This document shows positions 27,504 to 38,500 of a DNA stretch of 64,000 bases, in pieces (position 1 is the first letter of the stretch; the number at the start of each line of letters is the position of its first letter). The DNA comes from Sinohyriopsis cumingii (Eukaryota; Mollusca; Bivalvia; Unionida; Unionidae), in contig CM068839.1 in the NCBI GenBank assembly GCA_028554795.2, positions 90,554,182 to 90,618,181 of the forward strand, read 5' to 3'. The position numbers were made by a program, and so were the translations under genes. The notes beneath the pieces were generated by a model that was not told the origin of the DNA, ran no database searches, and saw only the letters and a program-made list of their open reading frames with translations.

Positions 27504-27989
27504 TCACAGGTAATAATAAGTCGTCAATTCGATCCTGACTTTTTGCTTGAAAATGTCTGACGAATAAACGGTTATTCGTTCTGTTTCCTCACTCTGATTC
27601 AGGAGAGCTTCGATACGATGGATCTCTTGAGTGGTTAATGGTGGACAAGAATGTTCACGCAAGTCTTTATACCACTGGTGCAACACGTCTTTGTCCGAGA
27701 TGAGACTCCGAGCTTCGTCCAGATACTCGTTCAATTTTTCTTCTTGACTTAACATCAGGCGTTTATCGTGTTGAATTTGACTGGGATGATCGTTTTGACA
27801 TCCATAGCAATTTTTCTTGATCAATTCCGTCATTTTTTCGACTAAGTGTTCGGGAAAACAGGAGGCTAAATGGGCTTCTTGTTCTGGCCATCTCGACTTC
27901 ATCATGATCACTTCTTCTTTTTCCACGGTCTCCTCACATTTCATGTCCAAAGTTTCTCCACTAGGTAAAGAGGGACAACAGTCTTCCAT
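27504..27989 (-). CDS. Small conserved Cys/His protein next to protease
   Basis: 161 residues, complete version of the element 1 gene at 12951. It starts MEDCCPSLPSGETLDMKCEE, then WPEQEAHLASCF, the NCYGCQNDHPSQIQHDK cluster and SCPPLTTQEIHRIEALL. Five bases separate its ATG from the MCP stop. Function unknown; conserved between Polintons at this position. Confidence 0.65.
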   Translation of the reverse strand: MEDCCPSLPSGETLDMKCEETVEKEEVIMMKSRWPEQEAHLASCFPEHLVEKMTELIKKNCYGCQNDHPSQIQHDKRLMLSQEEKLNEYLDEARSLISDKDVLHQWYKDLREHSCPPLTTQEIHRIEALLNQSEETERITVYSSDIFKQKVRIELTTYYYL

Positions 27990-27994
27990 GGTTT

Positions 27995-29308
27995 CTAGTA
28001 ATCTAGGATGACTTCTCTCAAACTGTTGATTTCTATGGTATTATCGAATTCTGCATACAGGATGACGTTCACCGTTTCATCAGGGTCTCGTTTTGCAAAC
28101 TGAATTTCCACACGAATTTGGCCGGATTTTATAGGGTGGAAATGTCCCTCGTCGCTGCCTTGGTCTGGAGTGAAATCAAAAGCCCACAAAGCGTAGCCTC
28201 CTGCATAATCCTAGTACGTAATACCGTGACTGGTATTGGTTCCTAACTGTCCGGTGGCTTCGTACAAGGACAAGTACGATCTCAAGTAATTCTTCTTGGT
28301 AAAGTCAGGTTCGAAAGGTCGGGTACACAAGGTTTTGCCATCGCGACTGACTTCGATTTTGGACACGCCAAAGTGTTGAAAGTAGAAAGGATTTTTTTCG
28401 GCAGCTCCGTTGAAGGCTGTATTCTCGACGATACCAACGATCAAACGTTTGGGTAACTGTCCTTGGAACAGATGATCTTCGATCATGGATCGCTGTCCCT
28501 TGGGAATGGTGAAGGTTTTCACTTCCACGCGTCGTATGGGATACTTGGCGGTCGTTCTGCTCAACGTCTGATTGATGTCGTTTCCCACTTTAGGTAAAAC
28601 TTCCACACGGCGTACGTAGAGTCTGGCTTCTAGGATTTTGGTTTTGTAACCGTCACTATCAGCCATCAAATGGAAAGCGGCACTGCTACGATTCAGTCTC
28701 AGACGGACATCCACCCCGTTCAGCAAATACTTTTCTTGCAACCACATGTCCAAATGCAAACGATCCATCAGTTCTAAACTTGTGTTGACTCCCGTGATTC
28801 TCTTTCTTCGTTCTACAAATCCGTCATTGTTGTCTTTCTTTTCATCAGTTTCCAAATTTTCAAACTTGGTAGGTTCGTCAGCTTCCCATAGCACACAATC
28901 ATTGAGATGAGTGTTCTTGGCATCTATTCCGTACGTCAAGAGATTTTCCAGGTAGGCACGATAAGGGTAAGTATCCATGCTGCTACTGACCAGTTTGTTA
29001 TTCAAGTACAAGTCCACTCCACTGAACAAGGAATGCATGAAATTGTTGACGGGAGCTACTGCTTCATCGTCTATAGGACCTCCAGTCTTATCTAGAATTT
29101 TGACTTTCAGGTACAAGTAACTGCTATTCAGATCGATGTAATCTTCGGGCTGTCCTTTGATTTCAAACTCGATGGGAGCGGAATCAGCCAATGAGGAGAC
29201 GGGATGAAATTCCACCCATTGGGATTCTTGCATGGTCATCATGGTGGGGGGCATGGCAAACAGATCCAGTTCAATCTTGGAACAAGCGCAAGACTCTCGG
29301 TGCATCAT
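27995..29308 (-). pseudogene. Major capsid protein (double jelly-roll hexon type), one stop
   Basis: 437 codons from ATG 29308: a Cys-containing start (SCACSKIELDLFAMPPTMM), EDYIDLNSSYLY, RLHLDMWLQEKYLLNGV, RRVEVLPKVGNDI and the C-terminal YLSLYEATGQLGTNT. A TAG at 28211-28213 replaces GAG of element 1, about 72 codons before the natural end. As in element 1, the lost part is the tail of the second jelly roll. Acidic loop differences between the copies (around residues 135-160) suggest a variable surface loop. Confidence 0.88.
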
Positions 29309-29322
29309 TTTTTTGTTCTTTC

Positions 29323-29748
29323 TCAATAATCGAAAACGTCTAAGTCTCGAACGGTTCTTCTTTTCTTGGCCTTTCTCGCTTTAGAAGTGTGAAGTCTGGT
29401 GAAAGGGTGTTTTCTTCGTCGCCTCTTTCTGCCTTGTCCTTGCTGAATGCCTGACTCGGTAGCGTGCAGGGCATTTATAGGTGTTTCTCGGTGACCAAAA
29501 ATGTCTTTGCAAGTTTGTAGCAAGACATTTTTGCCTGCCCTCATGAAGGCTTCTTTAGGGTTTTGTTTGTCGATGATGACATTTTGGAGAAATTCTTTGC
29601 CTTGTGTCAGTGCCGCATCTTTCAAGGCGTGCAATCCGCGTGTCACCATCGGTTTCAACACCGGGGCCACCGAACGAAAGGCCGATTTTAACATATCTCC
29701 TAAACCGTGTCCTCGCTGTCGAGCAACCCCTCGGTACACTGGATACAT
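29323..29748 (-). CDS. pVI-like minor capsid protein
   Basis: 141 residues, intact. MYPVYRGVARQRGHGLGDML contains a likely adenain cleavage site (GHGLGD), then an amphipathic helix, KNVLLQTCKDIFG and a very basic tail ending RDLDVFDY. It resembles pVI by position and layout; a similar MxxYRxxYGDGL start occurs in element 3 (42887), which supports an old common origin. Confidence 0.68.
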   Translation of the reverse strand: MYPVYRGVARQRGHGLGDMLKSAFRSVAPVLKPMVTRGLHALKDAALTQGKEFLQNVIIDKQNPKEAFMRAGKNVLLQTCKDIFGHRETPINALHATESGIQQGQGRKRRRRKHPFTRLHTSKARKAKKRRTVRDLDVFDY

Positions 29749-29751
29749 GAC

Positions 29752-30666
29752 TTACGAGTCGTGAGAGAACCGTTTTCGAAAATGGAGTTTCACCGTGACT
29801 TTTCCTTTGGTGAATGGAATATTTTGTCCCAGATCTCCTTTTATAGCAATGTTGACCGTGTCCAAATATGACTTGCTGACAGGCAAATAGTGAGGATGGA
29901 CTAATTCGCGGTGAACGTGGTAAGTGTTTCCACCTTCCTGGTCACTGGTCGTGGTACTATCCACTTTGAAAGGAATGACACGCAGTAACGGTACGGAGGT
30001 GTGTCCCACCACGTTGTACTCCACCACATCGGAGTACACAAACATCAAATTCAGTCCTTGGTTCAGTTCTACAGGGAATCGAAAAAACTTGTAAAATTCC
30101 ATATTGCTGTTGATCTTTGGTTTAAAATTTGGAGCCATTTTTGTGTCTCCACCTAAAATATCAAACAAGTCACGATTAAAACTGATGGACATCGTTTGGG
30201 TATCCGGAAATTTCATCAGTAAGCGACGAGCCACTTTATGGTACTCCAGGGTGACACTTTTATTTATTCTGTTCAGGGCTTTGCCAAAGGCTAACTCGAA
30301 CCTGGAAGCAATGGTGTCCACCAAATGTTGGCCACTAAAATAAAACCCTGCCGGAATTTTCAAGGTATAGATATTGAAGGGTGAATTGTTGGATGGTTTT
30401 GTGTCCCCTGCAAACCCGATGTCATTCATTGCTTCTTGTAATTCTTGGTTCAGGATTTCGACCTCAAAAGTGTTTTGTTTTTCGATGATGTTTTGGATTT
30501 GTGTAGGGTGAATCATTTCTACCAAAGCCACTTCCCAATGGGCTTCGTGATCTAAGGGGATGGCCTGAGGTAATTTGGCCGTGTAACAGCACAACGTGTT
30601 GTGGGGAAACACCTCCATGGAACTGTCACTGGGTAAGGTTAAGTAAAATTGGTTTTGGTGACTCAT
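29752..30666 (-). CDS. Penton (minor capsid) protein
   Basis: 304 residues, open throughout. NQFYLTLPSDSSMEVFPHN and WEVALVEMIHPTQIQNI at the start, LMFVYSDVVEYNVVGHTSV and HVHRELVHPHYLP near the end. It is about 16 residues shorter than the element 1 copy; the difference falls in the variable middle. Its ATG overlaps the stop of the upstream membrane protein by four bases (ATGA). Confidence 0.83.
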   Translation of the reverse strand: MSHQNQFYLTLPSDSSMEVFPHNTLCCYTAKLPQAIPLDHEAHWEVALVEMIHPTQIQNIIEKQNTFEVEILNQELQEAMNDIGFAGDTKPSNNSPFNIYTLKIPAGFYFSGQHLVDTIASRFELAFGKALNRINKSVTLEYHKVARRLLMKFPDTQTMSISFNRDLFDILGGDTKMAPNFKPKINSNMEFYKFFRFPVELNQGLNLMFVYSDVVEYNVVGHTSVPLLRVIPFKVDSTTTSDQEGGNTYHVHRELVHPHYLPVSKSYLDTVNIAIKGDLGQNIPFTKGKVTVKLHFRKRFSHDS

Positions 30667-31079
30667 AATTCCAGAGTTCTGTGGCTGTCCGAGGGGTTAC
30701 TGGACGTCAGAGGCGTGTCTCCGTCTAAAATGGGGTTCTGATTGTGGTTGAAGTGGTGACTGGCACTGGCACTGGACACAAGGTTCCCGGGGTTCAAGTT
30801 CGAGGAGAATTTCAGGGAGGGATTAGGAAGCAGGTAACCGATGCAACTGCTCAATAAAATGGTCCACAATTGTTTGTCTCCTTGTTGCAAACTCAAATTG
30901 GCAATGGCTGCCCCGATGACACAATACACCACGAAGATTTGGCAGAAAAAGACGATTTGCGTTTTAGGCACACGTTCTCCACACCACACCCACAAGGGTT
31001 GTTTTTGTAAATCTTGCACAGAAGAACTAGGTGAAGAAGGAGTGGTCGACGCATCTGCGTCTGCTGTGTGAAAGGGCAT
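30663..31079 (-). CDS. Two-segment membrane protein of Polintons
   Basis: About 138 residues from ATG 31079. WVWCGERVPKTQIVFFCQIF begins the first membrane segment; TILLSSCIGYLLPNPSL is the second. The tail is Ser/Asn-rich. Highly similar to element 1. Role unknown; a virion membrane or entry-related function could be imagined but is not shown. Confidence 0.7.
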   Translation of the reverse strand: MPFHTADADASTTPSSPSSSVQDLQKQPLWVWCGERVPKTQIVFFCQIFVVYCVIGAAIANLSLQQGDKQLWTILLSSCIGYLLPNPSLKFSSNLNPGNLVSSASASHHFNHNQNPILDGDTPLTSSNPSDSHRTLEL

Positions 31080-31084
31080 GATGG

Positions 31085-32195
31085 TCACTTCTTTTTATAG
31101 TCGATGACTTGCGAAGCGTCGATCCAAGAAACAAAACTGGGCGCATATCCTTTCCAACGTACTTTGACTTTTTTGACACGTCGTTTGCCCACTTTACGGG
31201 TTCTGCGTTCGAGAATGCTTTCGATGTCGTACACGTCGTCTTCTTTTTTGGTGACACGTTGTAACTCGGGCAAATAAAACGTTCCTTTGAGCACTTCTCC
31301 GTTCATGTCTTCCAATTTATAGACGGCAGGATGACGGCCATGCACTCGTCCAGTGACACGAAACAATTCGGTCGTTCAGTTAGGTAAGTAACCTTTGTCG
31401 AAAGTGCGTTTGGTTTTGCCAATGCGCACCCAATCTCCTACGGCCAACATTCCACTTTTCTCGGGGACAGCCCTCGTCGGGGACGTACCAAACAGACGCT
31501 CAAACACCAGCACTTCGTTGTCGGGAGTCACGTCTTGCGGGGCACGTCCGATGCTTCGATGGTAAGATTGGTTGTACGCTTGCACCAGGTGTGGTAAGAT
31601 GTCGATGTACTTCAGAGTGTGGTGATGCGTAAAATATTTCCACATGCGTTCTTTCAAAGTGCGTTGAAAACGTTCCACGATGCTGGCTTTGGTTTCGGGA
31701 TTCTCGGTGGTAAAAAAATGAATGTCACGTTTCTTTAATTCTTTTTGGAAAGCTTGGTTCAGAAATTCCCTGCCTTTTGTCCGTTTGCCATCGAAGAGGG
31801 TGACGACCGCTTTGTTTCAACACCCGTTGCAGGGCTCGCACTAACTCGCTGCTCGATTTAGAAGTCAAGGGTACGACCCAGGCAAATTTGGAAAAGACGT
31901 CGATGACACAAAACAAATATTTGTAGCCACGATTGTAGCTGGCCAAATGAGAGACATCGGCTAAATCGGCTTGCCATTGATGATCGATGCCTTCCACTCG
32001 GGTGCGACTTCTGGCAAACTTGCGTCGAATGGGTTTGTGCAAAGTGTAGGTAGCTTGTTCTTGTAACCATCGTTGCACTTGAGGTAAACGGAGACTTTTC
32101 AGTCGAGTTTTGGCAGCACGATACAATTTTTGAACTCCTGCGTAACCTGCAGGATGGGAGGGATCGTAGTAAATGCTGGCTAAGACTTTTTCCAT
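31085..32195 (-). pseudogene. Retroviral-type integrase with chromodomain, several breaks
   Basis: MEKVLASIYYDPSHPAGYAG start, core D in WQADLADV, a frameshift at the second D (TDK then RQGISEP, near 31780) and another before VERFQRTLKERM, so the frame resumes at 31678. A TGA at 31376-31378 replaces the tryptophan of element 1 (LPNW). The chromodomain part (KVRWKGYAPSFVSWI) is intact. The region lost in element 1 (YNQSYHRSIGRAPQDVTP) is present here, so the two copies broke independently. Confidence 0.9.
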
Positions 32196-32216
32196 TTTTT
32201 TGTGTTGGTTGGTGTG

Positions 32217-32840
32217 TTAATAAGACACCCACTCTTGGAGGATGTTACTCTTTTTCTCTTGGGGTACTTTCTTGGATTGCAATGCTTTGCGTGTGCGGCC
32301 GGCAATAGGTGTCGAAGAGGAGGATGTCTGAGCGGGGGATATCGGTTCTTGTTTCACTTCTGTCTTCACTTTCTTTTTCTCTTGTGATGAAGAAGGGGTG
32401 GCCAACATCTTTTTAATCCATCCAATTCTGGAGGTAGGTGGTGTTGTTAACTTGCGTACCTTTTCTGGTGGAGTTTGAAACCCTTCTTCTTCTTCTCCTT
32501 TTTCTGTCTTGGTCACGGTTAGTGGTGGTACTGGTACTGGTACTGGTGATGGTGCTGGACTTTTCATCAAGGTCTTAAAATCTTTCAAAGTGGGTAGAGC
32601 TGTTTCGTCTAAAGCTTTCTGGTGAAAGAGTTGCAGTCGTTGCAAAAGTTGACCGTACTTTTGCGATTTTCCTGTGTCGGACAAATCTTGGCGATCCATC
32701 AAGGACTGCAATTCGTGTTGTAACTGGGACATCTCGCTCAAATTGGGATTGGGAGGTAAATGCGGGGTGCGTTGTTCTTGCCACCGATGGTATTCCATCC
32801 ATCGTTTGTAAGGCACTAAAGCTAGTTTTCGTCCTTCCAT
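32217..32840 (-). CDS. Virion-associated protein of unknown function
   Basis: 207 residues, intact version of the element 1 pseudogene. EGRKLALVPYKRWMEYHRW at the start, Gln/Leu-rich helices, a Pro/Val repeat (SPAPSPVPVPVPPL), an acidic patch, a Lys-rich part (EKKKVKTEVKQEP) and a conserved ILQEWVSY end. The ALVPYKRW motif is shared by Polinton proteins next to the integrase. An SUMO-like site pattern (VKxE) occurs twice, which may be chance. Confidence 0.65.
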   Translation of the reverse strand: MEGRKLALVPYKRWMEYHRWQEQRTPHLPPNPNLSEMSQLQHELQSLMDRQDLSDTGKSQKYGQLLQRLQLFHQKALDETALPTLKDFKTLMKSPAPSPVPVPVPPLTVTKTEKGEEEEGFQTPPEKVRKLTTPPTSRIGWIKKMLATPSSSQEKKKVKTEVKQEPISPAQTSSSSTPIAGRTRKALQSKKVPQEKKSNILQEWVSY

Positions 32841-32889
32841 GGGGTTGTCAGGGGTCGATTCTGAGATCTTGGGACTTCCGAGGGCCTTT

Positions 32890-33278
32890 TTATCTTGCTC
32901 CCACCAGTCCTCCCAACATGGTTCCCAAGACTCCTTTCAGTATGGGGCCTAACAAGAGAGGCAAAAATGCCTCCACGTTGGACCAACATCTTCTTTTTTT
33001 GACGAATGGGAATTTTCTTTTGAACCATTTGGCGAAGAACGTGACGATGTTTGCCTAAGCATTGTTTCTGGTGTTTGGACAAAGGGATCGTGCCTTTCAA
33101 AAACGTTGAAACAACATTCGCACACGGTATCGATGACCTCTTTGGAGGCTGTTTGAATGAGTTTTTTTCGTAGGGGCGGAGAAGCTTTGGACAGGACAGA
33201 TAACATGTCCCCATGTTTGGCTAAACGTGGTGGCAGTCCTTTCCTTTTCTTTCCTTGGGGTTTTCTGGAGGGTGACAT
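32890..33278 (-). pseudogene. pX/mu-like small virion protein, frameshifted
   Basis: From ATG 33278 (MSPSRKPQGKKRKGLPPRL) the frame reads through KEVIDTVCECCFNVFERHD and then leaves the ancestral frame at a five-T run, as in element 1. The KHQKQCLGKHRHVLRQMV and MLVQRGG parts are in the next frame, and a further one-base insertion after RGG (FASLV) spoils the hydrophobic tail that element 1 keeps (LPLFLGPILKG). Confidence 0.6.
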
Positions 33279-33337
33279 CTTTGAGTCTTCAGGAGCACCA
33301 AAAAAACACTGATACCCTACTTGGTCACAGGCCTTTT

Positions 33338-34285
33338 TTATACTGGAACGCGTCGCCACTGATTGTCTTTACGTCGTATCAGTTTGAGGACAGGCATGAC
33401 ACGTCGTGCAGGGGTACGCAACGGACTAAATCGAGCCAGTTCTTGCTTGGACAAATCCAATAAACTTTGTAACATGCCCGATCTTTCATGGACTTTGATT
33501 TTGGGAGAAGGTACTTTGTGAGCAGCAGCCACTGCCGCTAAATTGGAAGGTCCTGCCACTGGGGAAGTTCTTTTGGGGGTCATCAACGAAGAAGTTCTTG
33601 GTGTAATCAACGTCTCCAAGTACTCTTCAGTTCCTGGTGTCATCAACGGAGAAGTGGACAAACGTGAGGATGCCGGAGACGCGGTCACTGCCGTGGCAGA
33701 TCGTGGTTTGCGAGTGTAAGGTTGCGTCCTGGCCGAAGTGCCTCTCTTGCGACTAGTTTTCTTCTGTGGACTTTTCTTTTTCTGGGGACTTTTACTCTGT
33801 TTCTTTTTCTGGGGGCTTCTTTTCTTTTTCCGGGGTGGTAGTGTCTGGTAAGAGGAGGGTCCTGCCACTGGAGAAGTTCTCCGTGGGGACCTGGTCTTTT
33901 TCTTCTTGGGGCTTCGTTGGACTTTTGTCTTGGGGATAACTTTGGGGGCATTAGGATCCCATCTTAAGAGAGAGCGAATGATGACCCCTCCTAAAGTACC
34001 GCTCCCTCCAGGTTTCAAAATGATTTGTTTTTTGGTTTGAGTGTCGATGCGGGGATCGGCCAGTTGGACCAAAGCGACTTTGTTTCGATCGAAAAAGCGT
34101 TTGGTTTGATGAGGAATTTGAATGATTCCTTGGAGTAATTGACGTGCCGTCACCGTGAACCATCGTAAGACTTCTTTGAGACTAGCTTCTAAGACACGAG
34201 CTCGTATTTCTGGATTTTTTTCTCGACTGATGCCATACAAGGCACGAATCAATTTGACGGGAAGATGCGACTGAAGGGACGTCAT
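33338..34285 (-). CDS. Basic virion core / DNA-binding protein
   Basis: About 315 residues from ATG 34285 (MTSLQSHLPVKLIRALYGIS); the frame is open further upstream only as the shifted ATPase tail. N-part with GGSGTLGGVIIRSLLRW, then repeated SPKKKK, SPQKKKSPQKK and TSPVAGPS units, and a C-terminal LLDLSKQELARFSPL. Its stop sits in a TATA box. H1/core-like by composition; the IIRSLLRW and ELARFSPL parts are the only conserved folded-looking segments. Confidence 0.7.
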   Translation of the reverse strand: MTSLQSHLPVKLIRALYGISREKNPEIRARVLEASLKEVLRWFTVTARQLLQGIIQIPHQTKRFFDRNKVALVQLADPRIDTQTKKQIILKPGGSGTLGGVIIRSLLRWDPNAPKVIPKTKVQRSPKKKKTRSPRRTSPVAGPSSYQTLPPRKKKRSPQKKKQSKSPQKKKSPQKKTSRKRGTSARTQPYTRKPRSATAVTASPASSRLSTSPLMTPGTEEYLETLITPRTSSLMTPKRTSPVAGPSNLAAVAAAHKVPSPKIKVHERSGMLQSLLDLSKQELARFSPLRTPARRVMPVLKLIRRKDNQWRRVPV

Positions 34286-34326
34286 GTTCACACTGTGTGA
34301 GACAGACGAAAAAGGGTCTGAGGTTT

Positions 34327-35082
34327 TTATAGATTTTTTGATGGGGAGTGAAATGAAGTCGAGGACGGAGACGTGTACAGGACAGGCTCTCCGTCTTGGC
34401 ACCAGTGGTGAAACAAGTGGGTACGAAATCGCAAATCCTCGGGGGTGGTAGGTTTCAAATCGACGAGTAAATAGGCGTGTGGCGTTTGAGTGGCATCGTC
34501 GTACGCCTGAGTCAGCCAAGGCGTTCCTAACTGTTTGGCTAAGACTTGCACTTGCGATTTATCTCGAGGGCTTTTAAACAAGACCACGTAATGCGCATTG
34601 AGACTGATGGTGCGATGGGCTTTACTTTGTTGAAACAAATTTTGGGTGATGTAAACGACACTGGCATTACGGTGATGCCCTTTGCGCGTGAACCACAGTT
34701 TAATTTCTTCTTCGTCTTCTCCTAACATGTCGTCGAAAATGACCAAATGGGTTTGACGGGAGTCAGAGACGATGCCGTCGTCTTCTTTAGGAATGCCTTC
34801 CACAAACACGATGGAATCGCCTTGACTTTCTCGCAAGAGGTTGTACGCCGATTGCCACTCTTTGTAACACCACACGATCCGTTGAGGTGGCCGATCGATC
34901 AAATGATGTTTATGTTCAATCAAACGTTTGACGAATTCGGTTTTCCCTGAACCGCTAGGTCCAGCAATGAGGATGGTAAAGGGATGGCGAAGATACAAAG
35001 CCTCCCAACTGGCACGATCTAAGTGTTCGTCGATGACTTTGACAGTAGACGAAGAGGTAGCAGAGACAGCAGAGGTAGCCAT
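34327..35082 (-). CDS. Genome-packaging ATPase (A32/FtsK-HerA type)
   Basis: 251 residues, intact. MATSAVSATSSSTVKVIDEH, Walker A IAGPSGSGKTEFVKRL, Walker B HLVIFDDMLGEDEEE, then SVVYITQNLFQQSKA and the conserved C-part ending SPSKNL. The correct C-terminus here (LVDLKPTTPEDLRFRTHLFH) shows that element 1 is frameshifted. Length fits Polinton packaging ATPases. Confidence 0.92.
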   Translation of the reverse strand: MATSAVSATSSSTVKVIDEHLDRASWEALYLRHPFTILIAGPSGSGKTEFVKRLIEHKHHLIDRPPQRIVWCYKEWQSAYNLLRESQGDSIVFVEGIPKEDDGIVSDSRQTHLVIFDDMLGEDEEEIKLWFTRKGHHRNASVVYITQNLFQQSKAHRTISLNAHYVVLFKSPRDKSQVQVLAKQLGTPWLTQAYDDATQTPHAYLLVDLKPTTPEDLRFRTHLFHHWCQDGEPVLYTSPSSTSFHSPSKNL

Positions 35083-35170
35083 AGTGTGAGAAATGTCACT
35101 TGTGACACGAAAACAGACAAGACAAGAGTTTATATACTTTTATCAGAACACGTTTATTGAATGTTTTTTT

Positions 35171-35545
35171 TCAAACATGAATACGAAAGACAAAAATACA
35201 TAAAAGCCAAAGGCTTAAGTACAAGAATAAAAGGCACATGATAACCATGAACGTGGAATAAAAACAAGTGTCTGTACAACAACCACATGTTTTGGGTAAA
35301 GTTCTAACCAGTTCTATAGTAGGGGGTAAGGTCACACAAGTGTCCTCCCGAAAGGGTCTTTCAGGCCTGTCCACAACAGTCCCGTCCTGGGTGACGGGTT
35401 CTTCTGGCACCGTCACTAACACGGGTTGAAAAGTAACTTTTTTCCTTGAATAACTCTCGTGCATACTGGGCCACCTCTTGGGTCCAAGCCAAACCAATCT
35501 GGTTTCTTCTTCGTCAACGACATGGTAAGTTACTTCAATGAACAA
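35171..35545 (-). CDS. Tail-anchored membrane protein (3' frame)
   Basis: Open frame of 124 residues, equivalent to the 3' frame of 5226-5802 in element 1. It reads KVTFQPVLVTVPEEPVTQDG and ends in a membrane segment (FMVIMCLLFLYLSLWLLC). The front part of the element 1 gene is missing: a junction formed from pieces that flank the BIR genes in element 1 precedes it. No ATG exists in this frame near its start, so it is probably the broken remainder of the gene. Confidence 0.45.
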   Translation of the reverse strand: MFIEVTYHVVDEEETRLVWLGPKRWPSMHESYSRKKVTFQPVLVTVPEEPVTQDGTVVDRPERPFREDTCVTLPPTIELVRTLPKTCGCCTDTCFYSTFMVIMCLLFLYLSLWLLCIFVFRIHV

Positions 35546-35549
35546 TGAA

Positions 35550-38500
35550 CTATCGATCTTGCCTAGGGTTCCTTTTCATATACAGACCAATACCGACGTG
35601 ACCGTACGGCAACGTAAAGTGATTGGGAAGTCGCACTCGCTTCTGGTATACAATTTGATAGACTTTTTCCAAGGGTCGACTGACGATGTGGTGAGTGGGT
35701 AAACGTACAATTTTGTTCGGTTGATAGGTGGTCACTTTAAAGTTTCCATCCTCTCCCGATTGCAAGGCTTTTTTCAATACCCCAAAGTTGACCACTCGAC
35801 TGGTACGATAATTCAGAGTCAGTCCTTTCACTTTGTACGTTGTGTGCACTTCTCCTTGTTTGTCCCGGTATTCGTAGCCGTAATTTTTGGGGCCATCACT
35901 GACGAAACTTAGAATCTTGTCGTCGGGATGCTCGTCTGTCCAGGCTCCTAAACGGTCTCCTTCGATGTCAGGGTGATGTTGAATCGGGTGATGGATGTAA
36001 ATGCAACTGTCCGTGTCAAAGTAGAGGACGCGTTCTCCTAACAGTTCTAAAGCTTCGTACAATTTTAAGCGAGCATGAGCTGTCACGTAAGCCGCAATGA
36101 TGACATTTCCAAAAGGGTCGTCTTGTACAAAGTCCAGATCTTCTTCGTAATTGACCAAGATCAAATCCTCTCGAACGACGTCCACGTGTTTCATGTATTT
36201 GGCTTTGTCGTGAATCATTTGGAAGTAGCGGGAAGGTTCTGTCAAATATTCCGTCTTGGGTAAACACGGGCGTTGTGCCATTTTACCCCACAAAGAATTT
36301 AACATCACTTTGGCAAACGATCGCCTGCGTTCGTTTTTCTCTATGTGCTCTAAAGAGATGCCTTCTTGTTCATAGTATTTCTCTTTGAATTGTATTTGGT
36401 CTTCGGGAGTGTGACACCAGGACGAATAGCCGCTGGCTTCTTGCTTCAGTTTCAAAAAGGCATCCACGTAGTCGGCGAAAATGCCTTTCTGCGTGGGGTC
36501 ACCCTTGTGGTATTGTTGTGTCTTAGGAAAGTGGCAAATTTCGTACACTTCTAACAGTTGGTATCCCATGTCCAGAGCTTTGAACAATTCTACGCTGACC
36601 CAGGTTCCCGTCAAGGCACGTTCTTCCTGGGTGTGATGGCAAGGTTGGTCTTGGTTGCACGTTTCGGCACAAGTACGGCACAAGGGAAACATCAGTTTGC
36701 CTTGACAATGGTGAGGTAAGACGGGATGGTATAGGTTCGTGGGAGGCAAAACTTTGCACTTGATCAAGCCTTCGTATTGTCGAATGTTTTTCAGGTCGAT
36801 GTGTTCCGTCAGCAATTGTGGGTGTCCTACAGGAAAGCGACAATATTTGCACACGTAGGGATACAGCGAACACACGTCCAAGTATTTGATTTCTTCTCCT
36901 TTCTCTTCGTCGGCTTGGTACAGCAAACAGGTGGCATTGGTCCTTCCTCCGTACAAACTATCCCTCGGGTTCAGTGGGTCCATGAACTGGTAACTTTCCA
37001 CGAGGCGTTTAAACTCGGGATCGGTTTTCATACGGTGATCGTACTCGTGTTCCCACATTTCCACCACTTGGTATCCTTGCTGTTCTAACTTTAGGCGTCG
37101 CTGACAAGTGTCCTGGTACAAGTCTTCCATGGTCCGTTGTAAAAACTGATTTTTAGTGTCACGGTCAGGGTAACAGACGGGACATCCGTGAAATAAGCAA
37201 CCGTTAAACTCGTACACGATCTTGGGGTTTTCTAAGTCCCAGCAATCGACCGAATACGTTCCGATGGTCTTTTCACCCCCTCCGTTGCGGGCATGCTGAA
37301 TCCATTTGTCTTCCTTGTCGCACAAGTAATGTAACCAACGTAGGGCTTTGACCGAGTATTGACGTTTGACAAAGTGGGTCGTTTGAGGACTGATGACAGC
37401 CACGGTGTTTTCAGGCATGAATCGTTGTCGATACACTAAGGAACACGCTTTGGCAATGGTGCAAGCTTCTTTCAAAGGATCGACCCCTCAGTGTTCCATG
37501 AACAGTTCTCGAAATTTTCCACAGCAACGCCGTAAAATGTCCACGTCGGAACGACAATACTTTAGCATTTCTTCCTGAAAGTCGAAAGGGTCCGAGGTGT
37601 GAGCCTGGTACCAAGCGTAGAAAGCTTCTCGTTGTTCGGTACGCATGTTGTCGGGGTCGTAATAGTGAGCCTCAGGTAAATGGGGTAGAACGGCGTGTTG
37701 ATTGGCTTCCGTATTGAAAAAGTGTGGAAAGTACCCTTTAGCCATTTCTGTCATTCCAAACGTTTTAGGCATTCGGCTCAAAGGCATGGCCAAGTAACTC
37801 ATCGAATCTTTAAACTGCACTTGTCCCACTTGCATGAAAATGATTTTGGCTCCGTTCAAAGTCACTTTAGGACGCTCGGTGCCTTGTTCCGTATAGTATC
37901 TGAGAAGAAACTGTCCATCGTATCCGGAGAAATTGTGAGCTATCACTGTGGCATGACGATGACAATCTCCGTAACGTTCGATGTCCTCTTGGCTCCACGT
38001 CTTGTCGATGGGGTCTAAGACCCATTGGGCAAAATCGGCTAACGTGTTCGGTCCTCGAAAGATTTTTTCACGCCCTCCAGGAATCTTGCTGCAGTGAGGG
38101 CAATGACTGAAGATAGGTTCTTGAATGCACTTCTCGCACGCTCGATGAGCCACGCAGAAATTAGGAATGTGAATGCCGGTCTCTTGCATGCATTCGAAAT
38201 CGAGAAAGATGAAATTGACTTTCTTCTTGTGATCGTCCTCTTTCTCTGGTGGGGGTTGGTATTTTTGCACGTAACATTCGTGTTCCAAGTCCACGATGTG
38301 GTGACAAATGTGACATTTTTTCTTTCCTCGACATACGTGTGCCTTGGTACTATTGGTACGTATGCCTTGTCCACAGGTAGGGCACAATCTCAGGAGTTGA
38401 CAAGCACTTTTCTTCTGTGAACCTTGTGTTTTCAAATGTTGTTGGTAACAGGTAGGGCTGACAAACGTGCGCAGACAAGTCGAACAAGGCACTGGTTCTT

